DNA of 64,000 nucleotides from positions 1 to 64,000 of the forward strand of contig CAWFJG010000008.1 in assembly GCA_963816065.1 (NCBI GenBank), read 5' to 3'. Made by a program: the position numbers and the translations under genes. Position 1 is the stretch's first letter. Each line of letters opens with the position of its first letter. This document shows, piece by piece, positions 19,521-29,490 of the stretch. The notes below the pieces were generated by a model, which saw only the letters and a list, made by a program, of their open reading frames with translations, was not told the origin of the DNA and did no database searches. Source of the DNA: Roseiarcus sp963816065. GTDB taxonomy: Bacteria; Pseudomonadota; Alphaproteobacteria; Rhizobiales; Beijerinckiaceae.

Positions 19521-20598
19521 ATGACCCCCGCGACTTCCGACGCTGACGTCGAGGCTGTTCCACAGCCGGTGACGACCCCGCTTTCGCGCGCAGCGATCTT
19601 TCTGGTCCTGACCATCAAGTCTGGCGCGGAGAATTGCGCAGCGGTGCGGTCGTTTTGCGCCGACTTTTCGGCGCTGGTCCGCGCGATCGAGTTTCGCGAC
19701 CTCGAAGCCGGTTTCTGTTGTGTGATGGGCATAGGGTCCGAGGCCTGGGACCGGCTGTTCGGCGGCCCACGGCCGGCGGAACTGCATCCCTTCCGGGAGT
19801 TCCGGGCCGGGTCACGACATGCCGTCTCGAACTCCTGGAGATCTGCTGTTCCACGTCCGGGCTCGGAGGATGGACCTCTGCTTCGAGATGGCGACCCAGA
19901 TCATGGCGAAGCTCGGCCATGCAGTCACGGCCGTCGACGAGGTGCACGGCTTTCGCCATTTCGACGACCGCGATCTGCTCGGCTTCGTCGACGGGACCGA
20001 GAATCCGCGCGGTCGGGAAATGACCGAAGCCGCAATCGTCGGCGCGGAGGATCCCGCTTTCGCCGGGGGCAGCTACGTGATCGTGCAGAAATATCTGCAT
20101 GACCTCAGCGTGTGGAATGCGCTACCTACCGAGACGCAGGAACGCATCATTGGCCGGACCAAGCTTTCCGATATCGAGCTCGACGAGAAGGTCAAGCCGA
20201 CCTCGGCCCACAATGCGCTGACCGTGATCACCGAAAATGGGCGGGAACTGCAGATCCTGCGGGCGAACATGCCGTTCGGCCGGGCCGGCGCCGGCGAATA
20301 CGGCACCTACTTCATCGGCTATTGCCGGACGCCGCGGACGACCGAGAAGATGATCGAAAACATGTTCGTCGGCCGGCCTCCCGGCAATTACGATCGACTG
20401 CTCGACTTCAGCCGAGCGGTGACGGGAACCCTGTTTTTCGCGCCGTCCGCGACCTTCCTCGACGCTGTCACCGCCGACGCGCCCACTTCGGCACCCCCCG
20501 CCGGTCCGGCGACCGCCAAATCCGCGCCGCTCAAAGCCGCCGAGCTCGAAGGTTCGCTGGCGATCGGCTCGCTCAAAGGAGACATCCGCCGTGAATAA
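19521..20598 (+). CDS. DyP-type haem peroxidase, encapsulin cargo (one frameshift)
   Basis: ATG at 19521 behind AGGAG at 19511. Frame one covers residues 1 to about 98 (AIFLVLTIKSG...FREFRAG); a shift near 19815 leads to the second frame. That frame holds the DyP hallmark GFVDGTENP (catalytic Asp), the SAHN region with the probable haem-ligand His, and GTYFIGYCRTP. The C-terminus LEGSLAIGSLKGDIRRE follows a Pro/Ala-rich linker and matches the targeting peptides that load DyP into encapsulin shells. The stop overlaps the encapsulin GTG by 8 bases. Expected role: peroxide-dependent oxidation inside a nanocompartment. Confidence 0.9.
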
Positions 20599-21400
20599 CC
20601 TTCACCGTGAACTCGCCCCGATCTCCGACGCCGCCTGGGCGAGCATCGAGGAGGAGGCGACGCGGACCCTGAAGCGCTATCTGGCTGGCCGGCGCGTGGT
20701 CGACGTCCACGGGCCGGCGGGCCTCGGGCTTTCCGCAGTCGGCACCGGCCATCTGAAATCGATCGCGGCGCCGGGCGTGGGTGTTCTTGCGCGGCAGCGC
20801 GAAGTGAAAGCGCTGGTCGAGCTGCGCGTCCCGTTCGAACTCGATCGCCAGCAGATCGACGACGTGGAACGGGGCGCCGGCGACTCCGATTGGCAACCGG
20901 CGAAGGACGCCGCTCAGACAATCGCCTATGCAGAGGACCGCGCCATTTTCGAAGGCTACCCCGCGGCCGACATCATCGGCATCCGGCAGGCGACGAGCAA
21001 CCCGATCGTGACGCTGCCGGCCGATGTGCGACAGTATCCGGTGGCGATCGCCCAGGCGTTGGGCCAGCTTCGGCTCGTCGGGGTCAACGGGCCTTATTCC
21101 GTGCTGCTCGGCGCCGACGCCTATACCGCCCTCGCCGAGACCAACGACAACGGCTACCCCGTGCTCGAGCACGTCAGGGAACTGGTGAAAGACGAGATCG
21201 TCTGGTCCCCGGCCATTGCCGGCGCTTTCGTGCTGACGACCCGCGGCGGCGATTTCGACCTGCACATCGGACAGGACGTCTCGATCGGCTATCTGAGCCA
21301 CACCGACGACTTCGTGCGCCTCTACCTTCAAGAAACGCTGACGTTCCTGTCATTGACCGCGGAGGCCGCCGTGGCGCTGGCGCCCGCGGGCGCGAAGTAA
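20591..21400 (+). CDS. Encapsulin (family 1) shell protein
   Basis: An intact 269-residue linocin/encapsulin protein with HK97 capsid fold. The N-terminus NNLHRELAPISDAAWASIEEE is typical, as are GRRVVDVHGPAGLGLSAVGTG and LRLVGVNGPYSVLLGADAYTAL in the P- and A-domain regions. The family assembles a hollow icosahedral shell, usually T=1 with DyP cargo, and its inner face binds the cargo's C-terminal peptide. The start is a GTG at 20591, inside the end of the DyP gene and behind AAAGGAG at 20577-20583. Tight coupling with the DyP gene supports the shell-cargo pairing. Confidence 0.95.
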   Translation: MNNLHRELAPISDAAWASIEEEATRTLKRYLAGRRVVDVHGPAGLGLSAVGTGHLKSIAAPGVGVLARQREVKALVELRVPFELDRQQIDDVERGAGDSDWQPAKDAAQTIAYAEDRAIFEGYPAADIIGIRQATSNPIVTLPADVRQYPVAIAQALGQLRLVGVNGPYSVLLGADAYTALAETNDNGYPVLEHVRELVKDEIVWSPAIAGAFVLTTRGGDFDLHIGQDVSIGYLSHTDDFVRLYLQETLTFLSLTAEAAVALAPAGAK

Positions 21401-21572
21401 CCGCGCCCCGATCGCATCGCCGGCCGGCTGCGTCCGGATCTCGTCCTTGCCGGACGGGCGCCCCGGCCCTGGTCGCGCCGGCGCCGGTCTGCGCTCAGAG
21501 AGGCGGCTTTAGAGCCGGGCGATGGGCGACGCCGCCACGCAAGCGGAACAGCCCGAGGCTAAGATCTGTTCC

Positions 21573-22821
21573 TCAGCCGCCGCCGGTCACCAGACGCACA
21601 CGCGCTCGGCTGTTGCGAGGTCCGTTGAGGCAAAGCTCCATAACGTTGTCGGCGATCGCATCGCCGAAATATTTCTGCATGCCCTGGGAAAGATTTCTCC
21701 GAAAAGCTTCATCGTCGAGTTTGAAGTCCCGGCCGCCGTGAAGGATCGCGTCCGACGGCGCGGCGCGGTCTACGCCGTTCTGCGCTTTTATCGCGCACCA
21801 GAAGCGATAGGCTTCCTGCCCAAAAGCCCATTCTATGAAATACCCATCGTCACGCCGGAAGTACATTCTCGCCAGTTTGTCGCTAGCGGCATTATGGATA
21901 CAATATTCCGGATAGACCCTATCTCCAAGGAAAAAGATGTTAAGGTGATCGTCTGCGCATAGATTTCTTCAATAGTGACAGAACGTCCTTGCCACGCGAC
22001 GCCGTCAATTCACGCCGGGTCTTAAACGAGGTCGCGCCGTTTTCGTCAAGAAAGTCCGCGAGCAGCAGGAGCTGCAATAGTTGCGGCACTTTGTCCGCTG
22101 CATCAAGATCGCCATAAAAGAAATAGATGTATCCGACGTTGTCATCCATGTTGGCGCGGACCTGCTTGGCGCCCTCAAATCCGAGCACCGGCGGTTGAAC
22201 CGAGGCGACGACGACCTGGTCCTCCCGAAGGATGCCGCCATCCTTCTCCATCCGTTCGCGCCTGAAAATCGCCTCCCGCGTCAGGGGCCGCCGGCTTAGG
22301 CCGGAATCGGCGGCGACCTTCTGAACTTGGGCCAGGATATGGCTTGTCGCCGTCTGGACTGCGCTCTTGCTTTTTGCGATGTCCGTGAGGTCGTTCGGCT
22401 CCTCGAACTTTACCCGTATAAGTCCGCCGAGGTCCGACGGCAGGGTTGCCCCGTCGGCCGAACTGAGAAGCATGCAACGGTCCCTTCCCAGAGCGGCTAT
22501 GAACAATCCCGCCTCGAAAATGCAATCATCGCGGGACTTGAAGTCCGCCCCCGTTTGCTGCGCCACCACGTCCGCCTTGGTTAGTACGATCACGGCATGG
22601 TCGTATGTTTGAGCAGCTTGTTCGAGAGCTGCAATCTTCGCCGCGCCGGGTGAAGCCTCGAACGCGTCGCGCCATGTCGCGGCTTCACAATAAGCGTTCC
22701 GATTAACCTCATCGCGGATCATACGCGCGAAGTCGTGAGCCTTCTCATTCGAGGCAATGAAATTCTGCTCCTGTCCATAAGTATAACCCCTCGCAAACAC
22801 GATCTTACTCAATCTAGACAT
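21573..22821 (-). CDS. TIR-like (CAP12/PycTIR-type) protein, second of a tandem pair (one frameshift)
   Basis: The N-terminal 150 residues are a TIR-like nucleotide-binding domain of the PF10137 kind: HAVIVLTKADVV, then DDCIFEAGLFIAALGRDRC with the Glu expected to be catalytic in NAD-cleaving members, then LPSDLGGLI. A linker with FRRERMEKDGG leads to a C-terminal domain that begins VVVASVQPP...NVGYIYFFYGDL. A one-base shift near 21955 moves the frame. The rest continues NIFFLGDRVYPEYCIHNAA...LARMYFRR and ends at 21573, and aligns with the neighbouring paralogue to its end. It overlaps the upstream gene by 8 bases. An effector of immune signalling is inferred, not shown. Confidence 0.65.
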
Positions 22822-23977
22822 CGCGACCTAGGATTATAGTCATCAAATCTTCCTCAAGACCGGGAAAATATCGTCGCAATCCTCGCTCGAAACTGCTTCT
22901 TAACATTACCTTTTGAGTATTATCCAATTGTGGATAGGTCAATGGTATGAACAAGCGCGCGCCGTTATCTTTCGAGAGCCATCGATACATCTGACGCCAC
23001 ATAGCGGTCGCCTGTTCATTCTCACACCAAAGCGCGAAGCTGCTTTCGCTATACCTGGCGTAGTATCGCGCCTGTGTTGGATTGCTGGCGTTGTGTATAC
23101 GAAAATAAAAAGACTGATCATCCAAGAAAAAGGAAATCCGTAGCCTCCCACTATGGCAAATATCGAGCATATCGGCGCGGACGCGCTTGCGCTTGCTCCT
23201 AATCAGATTTACGCGTGCCTTGAAATCAGTATCGTCCTCTTGCGACGAGCCAACTCCCGACCAAGCAATAACTTGAAGAGATAGGCAAATCTTGTCAATC
23301 GTATCGTCCGACAGATGGAAAAAATACTGATAGCTTGTCCCGTGGTCGATGTTGTGTCGGACCGTGGCCGAGCGACAGGCCTCCGCCCACGGCTGCGTTT
23401 CACAGACGACCACATTCCCGGCGACTAGGGAGCCGCCCTCGGAGGCGGGCTGCTCGCGGCGGAATAGCTCGTCGACCGAAATTAGCGGCAGGTTGGCGTG
23501 CGAGGGCGACGGACCTGCGCGCTGCACGACATCCTTCAACTGCGCGGCGACGCCGCGGACAGCCTCCGAACAAGCCTGGCGATCCTGAAGGTCTCCCGGT
23601 TCGGTGAACGCGATGGAGATGACGCCGCGGAGGTCCGAAGGCAGGTCCTGCGAGTTGCCACTTGTGACGAGGAAGCACCTCTCGCGGCCGATGGCCGACA
23701 TGAAGAGGCCGGCTTCGAAGACGCAATTGTCGCGGGCTTTGAGGATGGACCCCTGAGCCGAGGTGAGCACGTCGTCCCGCGCAAGAATGATGACCGCGAA
23801 ATCATACCGCTTCGCCGCCGTTTCAAGCATTTCGATGATTGTGGCGCTCGGCTGGCTGCGACTCTCCTCGCTCCAAAGTATTGGATCAGCAAAGTTGGTG
23901 CGCAGTTCGTCGCGCAATTTTTCAGCCAATACCAACGTTCGGCCGCTGGATGCGATAAAAATACTTGACGCTCCCAT
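22814..23977 (-). CDS. TIR-like (CAP12/PycTIR-type) protein, first of a tandem pair
   Basis: 387 residues from the ATG at 23977, chosen because AAGAAGG lies just upstream and the protein then opens with the first TIR strand MGASSIFIASSGRT. The domain continues with DFAVIILARDDVL, DNCVFEAGLFMSAIGRERC (putative catalytic Glu) and LPSDLRGVI. A second domain (about 190-387) has VVVCETQPW...NIDHGTSYQYFFHLSDD and FFLDDQSFYFRIHNAS. It is intact and lower in GC than its surroundings, suggesting horizontal acquisition. PF10137-type domains occur in CBASS and Pycsar effectors, which act by NAD depletion. No cyclase or other sensor is adjacent, so the second domain may itself sense the trigger. Confidence 0.7.
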   Translation of the reverse strand: MGASSIFIASSGRTLVLAEKLRDELRTNFADPILWSEESRSQPSATIIEMLETAAKRYDFAVIILARDDVLTSAQGSILKARDNCVFEAGLFMSAIGRERCFLVTSGNSQDLPSDLRGVISIAFTEPGDLQDRQACSEAVRGVAAQLKDVVQRAGPSPSHANLPLISVDELFRREQPASEGGSLVAGNVVVCETQPWAEACRSATVRHNIDHGTSYQYFFHLSDDTIDKICLSLQVIAWSGVGSSQEDDTDFKARVNLIRSKRKRVRADMLDICHSGRLRISFFLDDQSFYFRIHNASNPTQARYYARYSESSFALWCENEQATAMWRQMYRWLSKDNGARLFIPLTYPQLDNTQKVMLRSSFERGLRRYFPGLEEDLMTIILGRDV

Positions 23978-24302
23978 TGTTCGCCTTCTTTCGTAGGCTG
24001 TAAAACAATTAACGGGAATGTGAAAGTCTGTAATCGCACAATCGTCATGACGTTCTGCATGTACGATAACACGTGATTGCGTGCCGGTACAGTGCAACGC
24101 GGAGGGTTTCGGGGTTCAGTTGAGCCCTGAGCGCAAGCTACCGCCACAGTCGGGAAAGCATGAGTACAAATCCTCACTTGACGTTTCTTTCCGCCGTCGC
24201 GACCCCACCGCCGCCATGAAGGAAGACACGAGGGCCGCGATCCGCTAACAGTCTGCCGATTGGCCGTCCGCGCCGAACGATGCCCCGGGGTCCTTCCGAC
24301 AC
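23978..24302. other. Intergenic region between the TIR pair and thiL
   Basis: It must contain the promoter of the minus-strand TIR-like pair and that of thiL. I see no gene or clear repeat. Confidence 0.4.
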
Positions 24303-25282
24303 ATGTCTCGCCGTTTGAGCGAAGACGAACTGATCGCGCGCTTCTTCGCGCCTGCGGCCGGCCCTGCGGCGCTCGGCCTCAGGGACGACGCCGCGTGTCT
24401 GACGCCGCCGTCAGGATGCGACCTCGTGCTGACCTGTGACGCGCTGGTTGCCGGGGTGCATTTCTTCGCCGACGATCCGCCTGCGTCGATCGCCCGCAAG
24501 GCGCTGCGGGTGAATCTCTCTGACCTCGCCGCCAAGGGCGCGCGCCCGCTCGGCTTCCTGCTGTCGCTCGCGCTCTCTTCCGACTGGACCGAGGCCTGGC
24601 TCGCCGCCTTCGCCGCGGCGCTCGGGGACGACGGCGCCGCTTACGGCTGCCCGCTCGCCGGCGGCGACACCGTCAGGACGCCGGGACCTCTGACCCTCTC
24701 GATCGCCGCCTTCGGCGCCGTCCCTACCGGGCGCATGGCGGCGCGAACCGGGGTCCGGCCGGGCGACCGGCTCTATGTCAGCGGCACATTGGCGACGCCG
24801 CGCTCGGCCTCCGGCTCCGCCAGGGGCGCGGACCGGACCTGCCTTCGGCCGCGCGGGCGTTCCTCGTCGGCCGCTACCTCGAGCCGCAGCCCCGCGTCGC
24901 GCTGGCGCCGGCGATGGCGGCTCACGCCAATGCCGGCATGGACGTTTCCGACGGGCTCGTCGGCGACCTGACCAAGATGCTTAGGGTTTCGGGGGTCAGC
25001 GCGCGCGTGGAGGTCGCTCGCCTGCCCATGTCGCAAGCCGCCGAAGCCGCGATCGCCGCCGACCCGGGCCTCGAGGCGGTCGCCCTCACTGGCGGCGACG
25101 ATTACGAGATCATCGCAGCGGTCGCGCCGGAAAACGCCGCCGCCTTCGAGGCGGCGGCCGTCGCGGCCGGCGTCCCGGTTTCCCGCTTCGGCGAAGCGGT
25201 CGAGGGCGCCGATCCGCCGCGCTTCGTGGCGCGCGATGGCGGGACGATGACCTTCGCTCATGGCTCCTACAGCCACTTTTGA
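24303..25282 (+). CDS. thiL: Thiamine-monophosphate kinase (one frameshift)
   Basis: Two frames joined near 24792 give about 326 residues. The first has GLRDDAACL, LVLTCDALVAGVHFFAD and ARKALRVNLSDLAAKGARPLG (ATP/Mg binding), and AGGDTVRTPGPLTL. The second has NAGMDVSDGLVGDL and ALTGGDDYEI. The enzyme phosphorylates thiamine monophosphate to the diphosphate cofactor in the cytoplasm. The break sits in a GC-rich stretch after YVSGT, and correcting it by one base restores GDAALGLRLRQG, so I read it as a sequencing indel. It is followed 10 bases later by the inositol monophosphatase gene. Confidence 0.9.
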
Positions 25283-25292
25283 GGGACAAGGG

Positions 25293-26096
25293 ATGAAATC
25301 CGCCAATCCGATGCAGTTGCGCCTACTCGCTGCCCAGGCGGTAGCGCGTGAGGCCGGCGCGCTTGTCCACCGGCGATTTCGGGAGTCCTCCTTCACGGTG
25401 GGATTCAAGGGTCCGCAGGACTATCTGACCGAAGTCGACGGCGAGACCGAGGACCTGATCTCCGCTCGCCTGCACGAGGCGTTTCCGCTCGACGGGTTCA
25501 TCGGGGAGGAGACCGCGGGTCGGCCGACGCCCGAGGGCGAAGCCGTTTGGGTGGTCGATCCCATTGACGGCACGGCCAATTTCGCCCGCGGCATCGGACA
25601 TTTCTGCGTATCGATCGCCTGCGTGCTCGAAGGGCGGATCGAGGTCGGCGTGATCTACGATCCCGTCCAAGAGGAGCTCTTCTCAGCGCGGCGGGGCGGC
25701 GGCGCCTTCCTCAACTCAGCGCCGATCAGGCCGTCCGACGCGACATCGCTCGCCAATGCGACCGTCGAGGTCGGGTGGAACATGCGGGCGGGCGCAGCGA
25801 AATATCTGGATCTCGTTCGCCGTGTCGCGCTGTGGGGCGCTGCGCCCTTCCGCACCGGCTCGGGCGCGCTCGGCCTCACCTATGTCGCGGCCGGCCGGCG
25901 CGACGGTTTCGTCGAGCATCACATCAACGCCTGGGACTGCCTGGCGGCTATTTTGCTCGTTCAGGAGGCGGGCGGCTATGTCAGCCAGTTCCTCGCCGGC
26001 GAGGGTCTGAGCAAGGGCAATCCAATCATCGCCTGCGCGCCCGGGATGAAAGATGCGCTGATCTCCGCCGTCGAGATCGAGGGGATCGTGCTGTGA
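25293..26096 (+). CDS. Inositol monophosphatase family protein
   Basis: 267 residues, intact. The family's three metal-site motifs are all present: EE in FIGEETAGRP, DPIDGTANFARG (DPxDGTxNF), and WDCLAAILLVQEAGG near the C-terminus. Members hydrolyse inositol-1-phosphate or related sugar phosphates; 3'-phosphoadenosine phosphate is another possible substrate. The ATG at 25293 follows AAGGG. Its end overlaps the GTG start of the epimerase gene by 4 bases. Confidence 0.85.
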   Translation: MKSANPMQLRLLAAQAVAREAGALVHRRFRESSFTVGFKGPQDYLTEVDGETEDLISARLHEAFPLDGFIGEETAGRPTPEGEAVWVVDPIDGTANFARGIGHFCVSIACVLEGRIEVGVIYDPVQEELFSARRGGGAFLNSAPIRPSDATSLANATVEVGWNMRAGAAKYLDLVRRVALWGAAPFRTGSGALGLTYVAAGRRDGFVEHHINAWDCLAAILLVQEAGGYVSQFLAGEGLSKGNPIIACAPGMKDALISAVEIEGIVL

Positions 26097-26959
26097 CGGT
26101 CGAACTCGTCCACGGGCCGGCCAGTGCGACCATCGCGCTCGCCGGCGCCGAGGTCCGCCGCTGGAGCGTCGGCGGGCGCGAGTTGTTGTGGCCGGGCGAT
26201 CCGGCGATCTGGGACGAGATCAGCCCGATCCTCTATCCCGTGGTCGGCTGGACGCGCGACGGCGCCCGCGTCGGCGGCAAGCCATACGCCCTCGGCCTGC
26301 ACGGCTTCGCCCGGTTCGAGACCTTTGGCGTGGAGACGTCCGGCCCGGACTCCGTCCGGATGACGCTCGACGACAGCGACGGCACGCGCGCCCTCTACCC
26401 GTTCGCCTTCACGCTGGCGCTCGAATACCGCCTGACGGACGAGGCCCTGGAGATCGCGATCGAGGTCGCCAATCCGGGCGAAGAGCGCGCGCCCTACGCC
26501 TGCGGCCTGCACCCGGGCTTCCGCTGGCCGCTCGGCTCGGCTGGCCGCGACGGCGCTCTGGTCCGGTTCGGCCAGCGGGAATCGGACACGGTTCCCGTCA
26601 TTGCGCCGGGCGGCCTCATCGGCCGCGGCGTCAGGCGCATTCCCCTGAACGGCCCCGAGCTGCCACTGTCCGACGCGCTGTTCGCCAACGACGCGGTCTG
26701 CTTTCTGAACTGCGCCAGCCGGTCGCTGACCTTCCACGACGCCTCGGGCGCCGAGGTGACGATGGAATTCCCCGGCTTTGAGCATGCGGCGCTGTGGACG
26801 CGCCCCGGCGCGCCGTTCCTCTGCCTCGAGGCCTGGACAGGCTACAGCGACCCGGAGGGTTTTGCCGGCGACCTGTTCGAAAAGCCGTCGATGCGCGTGC
26901 TGGCGCCCGGCGCCCGGGCGCGGCACGAGGCGCGGTACATTTACCGAGAGGCGCCGTAG
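26093..26959 (+). CDS. Aldose 1-epimerase family protein
   Basis: 288 residues from GTG at 26093, overlapping the previous stop. Family features are ISPILYPVVGWTRDG, LGLHGFARFETF with the active-site His, CGLHPGFRWPLG with the second conserved His, and a C-terminal CLEAWTGYSDPEGF region that supplies the acidic residue. These enzymes interconvert the alpha and beta anomers of sugars. This branch (LHGFAR type) is distinct from the galM-like gene at 56493, and its substrate is not known. Confidence 0.8.
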   Translation: MTVELVHGPASATIALAGAEVRRWSVGGRELLWPGDPAIWDEISPILYPVVGWTRDGARVGGKPYALGLHGFARFETFGVETSGPDSVRMTLDDSDGTRALYPFAFTLALEYRLTDEALEIAIEVANPGEERAPYACGLHPGFRWPLGSAGRDGALVRFGQRESDTVPVIAPGGLIGRGVRRIPLNGPELPLSDALFANDAVCFLNCASRSLTFHDASGAEVTMEFPGFEHAALWTRPGAPFLCLEAWTGYSDPEGFAGDLFEKPSMRVLAPGARARHEARYIYREAP

Positions 26960-27118
26960 GGCGCGGCCGGCTCGGCGCATCGCCCCCCGGGTTCTTCCAG
27001 CCGAGGCGCCATTTGCAGTCGCGCGCGCCGAGCGCGGTGAACACGGTCGGCGACTGCGTCTACAGGGCCCGCCCGCTCCGTTCCCATCATTGCCAAAATG
27101 CTTTACGACCTTGCGCCC

Positions 27119-28700
27119 ATGAGCCGCTTCTACATCACGACCGCGATTCCCTACGCCAACGGCGCGCCCCATATCGGCCACGCCTACGAGCGCATCGCGA
27201 CCGACGCGATCCAGCGGTTCATGCGGCTCGACGGCCGCGACACGCTGTTCGTCACCGGCGTCGACGAGTACGGCCTGAAAGTTCAGCAAACCGCGGCGCG
27301 CGAGGGCGTGACGCCCCAGCAATTCGTCGACCGTGTCGCGGACGAGTTTGAGGCGATGGGCGACCTCCTCGATGCGCGCGCCGACGATATCGTGCGCACA
27401 ACTCAACCGCGCCACGCCCGGTCGGTGCAGGCGATCTGGGAGCGTATGGCCGCGGCCGGCGACATCTACCTGTCGAAATATTCGGGCTGGTATTCGGTGC
27501 GCGACGAGGCCTATTTCGACGAAAGCGAGCTTGCGCCCGGACCGGACGGGACCAAGCTCGCGCCGACCGGCGCGCCGGTCGATTGGGTCGAGGAGGAAAG
27601 CTGGTTCTTTCGCCTCTCGGACTTCGCCGACAGGCTGCTCGCCCATTACGCCGCCCATCCGGACTTCGTTACGCCGGAAAGATATCTCAACGAGATCGTC
27701 GCCTTCGTGAAACGCGGACTCACGGATCTGTCGATCAGCCGCGCCACCTTGAGCTGGGGCGTGCCGGTGCCCGGCGACCCGAAGCATGTGATGTATGTCT
27801 GGCTCGACGCGCTCTCCAACTACATCACCGCGACCGGTTTCCCCGACGCGGCGGCGCCTCGGGCGAAGTTCTGGCCGGCCGACGCGCACGTGATCGGCAA
27901 GGACATCACCCGCTTCCACGCCATCTATTGGCCGGCCTTCTTGATGTCGGCGGGCCTGCCGCCGCCGAAGCAGGTCGTCGTGCACGGCTTTCTGTTCAAC
28001 CGCGGCGAGAAGATGTCGAAGTCGGTCGGCAACGTCGTCAGCCCGGCGAGTCTGGTCGCAGCCTACGGGCTCGACCCGGTGCGCTACTTCTTTCTGCGCG
28101 AGGTCCCGTTCGGCCAGGACGGCAACTATTCGCACGAGGCGATCGTGGCGCGGATGAACGCCGACCTCGCCAACGACATCGGCAATCTCGCCCAGCGCTC
28201 GCTGAGCATGATCGCCAAGAACTGCGGCGGCTGCGTTCCGGACCCCGGCGACGCCCCGGCGACGCCCGAGGACCTGGCGATGCTCGCCCGCGCCGACGCG
28301 CTGGTCGGCGAGGCGCGCCGGCACATGCGGACCTTCCAGATCCACCTCTATGTCGCCGCAGTGTTCGAGGTCGTCGCCGAGACGAACCGTTATTTCGCCA
28401 ACGCGGAGCCATGGAAGCTCGCCAAGACCGATCCGGCGCGGATGCGGCGCGTACTCTATGTCACGATCGAGACGCTGCGGATCGCCGCGACGCTGCTGCA
28501 ACCGATCATGCCCGGCAGCATGGGGAGGCTGCTCGATCTGCTGGCCGTCCCGCCGGAGGCGAGGACGTTCGCGGCGCTCGATGCGGGCGAGGCCGGCGGG
28601 TCGCCTTGCCGCGCCGCACCGGCTCGTGCCGGGCAGCGCGCTTCCCGCGCCCGCGCCGGTCTTCCCGCGCTATGTCGAGCCCGAGGCGTCCGCGCCGTGA
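27119..28700 (+). CDS. metG: Methionyl-tRNA synthetase, short form (one frameshift near the 3' end)
   Basis: A class I synthetase with AIPYANGAPHIGHAYE (HIGH) at the N-terminus and GEKMSKSVGNVV (KMSKS) near residue 300. The anticodon-binding helical domain follows (NRYFANAEPWKLAK). There is no zinc-knuckle cysteine set and no C-terminal tRNA-binding domain, so it is the short alphaproteobacterial form of about 525 residues. The frame shifts near 28600. The restored frame ends FPRYVEPEASAP at 28700. An inactivating mutation in this essential gene is unlikely, which points to a consensus error. The tatD GTG overlaps its stop. Confidence 0.9.
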
Positions 28701-29490
28701 GGCTGATCGACAGCCACTGCCATCTCGATTTTCCCGATTTCGCCGACGAACTCGACGCAGTCGTCGGCAGGGCGCGCGAGGCGGGCGTGAAACGATGATC
28801 ACCGTCGGCACGCGGATCGAAAGGGCGCAACGCCTGGTCGAGATCGCGGAGGCCTATGACGACGTCTATTTACCGTCGGCACCCATCCGCACGAGGCCGC
28901 GGGCGAGGCGGCGAGCGACTTTTCCGCCATGCGGCGTTTCGCGGCCCATCCGAAATGCGTCGGCATCGGCGAGGCCGGGCTCGACTACCACTATAATTAC
29001 GCGCCGCCGGAGGTCGCCAAGCGCGTCTTCCGCGGCCAGATCGCGCTCGCCCGCGAACTCAAGCTTCCGCTCGTCATCCACACCCGCGAGGCCGAGGACG
29101 ACACCGCCGCAATCCTCGAGGAGGAGATGGGACAGGGGGCGTTCACCGCTCTCCTGCATTGCTTCACCTCGTCTCGCCGGCTCGCCGAGACCGCGCTCGA
29201 CCTCGGCCTTTCGATCTCCTTTTCCGGGGTCGTGACCTTCAAGAAGTCCGACGAGCTTCGCGCCATCGCCCGCGACGTACCGCTCGACCGCGTTCTCGTC
29301 GAGACCGACGCGCCCTATCTCGCGCCCGTGCCCCATCGCGGCAGGCGCAACGAGCCCGCTTACGTCGCCGCGACCGCCCGGGCGGTGGCCGAGGCGAAGG
29401 GCGTCGGCGCCCGAGGCGCTCGCGGACGCGGCGCGCGCGAACACGCTGCGGATCTTTTCCGAAATCCGCGCCGAGGAGCCGGCCGAGTGA
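28697..29490 (+). CDS. tatD: TatD-family metal-dependent hydrolase (about three frameshifts)
   Basis: The GTG at 28697 begins RLIDSHCHLDFPDF, the N-terminal HxH metal site. Frames change near 28795 and 28875 and again near 29405. The middle part has TVGTHPHEA, IGEAGLDYHYNYA, PLVIHTREAEDDT, LHCFTSSRRLAETALDLG and LVETDAPYLAPVPHRGRRNEP, all TatD signatures. The end reads ANTLRIFSEIRAEEPAE. These enzymes have 3'-5' DNase and related activity. It sits between metG and the MBL-fold gene with overlapping ends, a common alphaproteobacterial order. Confidence 0.85.

Noticed and set aside
21522..21962. 146-codon plus-strand frame after encapsulin as a possible second cargo
   Set aside because: It is antisense to the C-terminal part of the second TIR-like gene, which aligns with its paralogue there, and carries no cargo peptide.
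25976..28501. 841-codon minus-strand open frame
   Set aside because: Antisense to the inositol monophosphatase, epimerase and metG genes; Arg/Ala-rich without recognisable domains.
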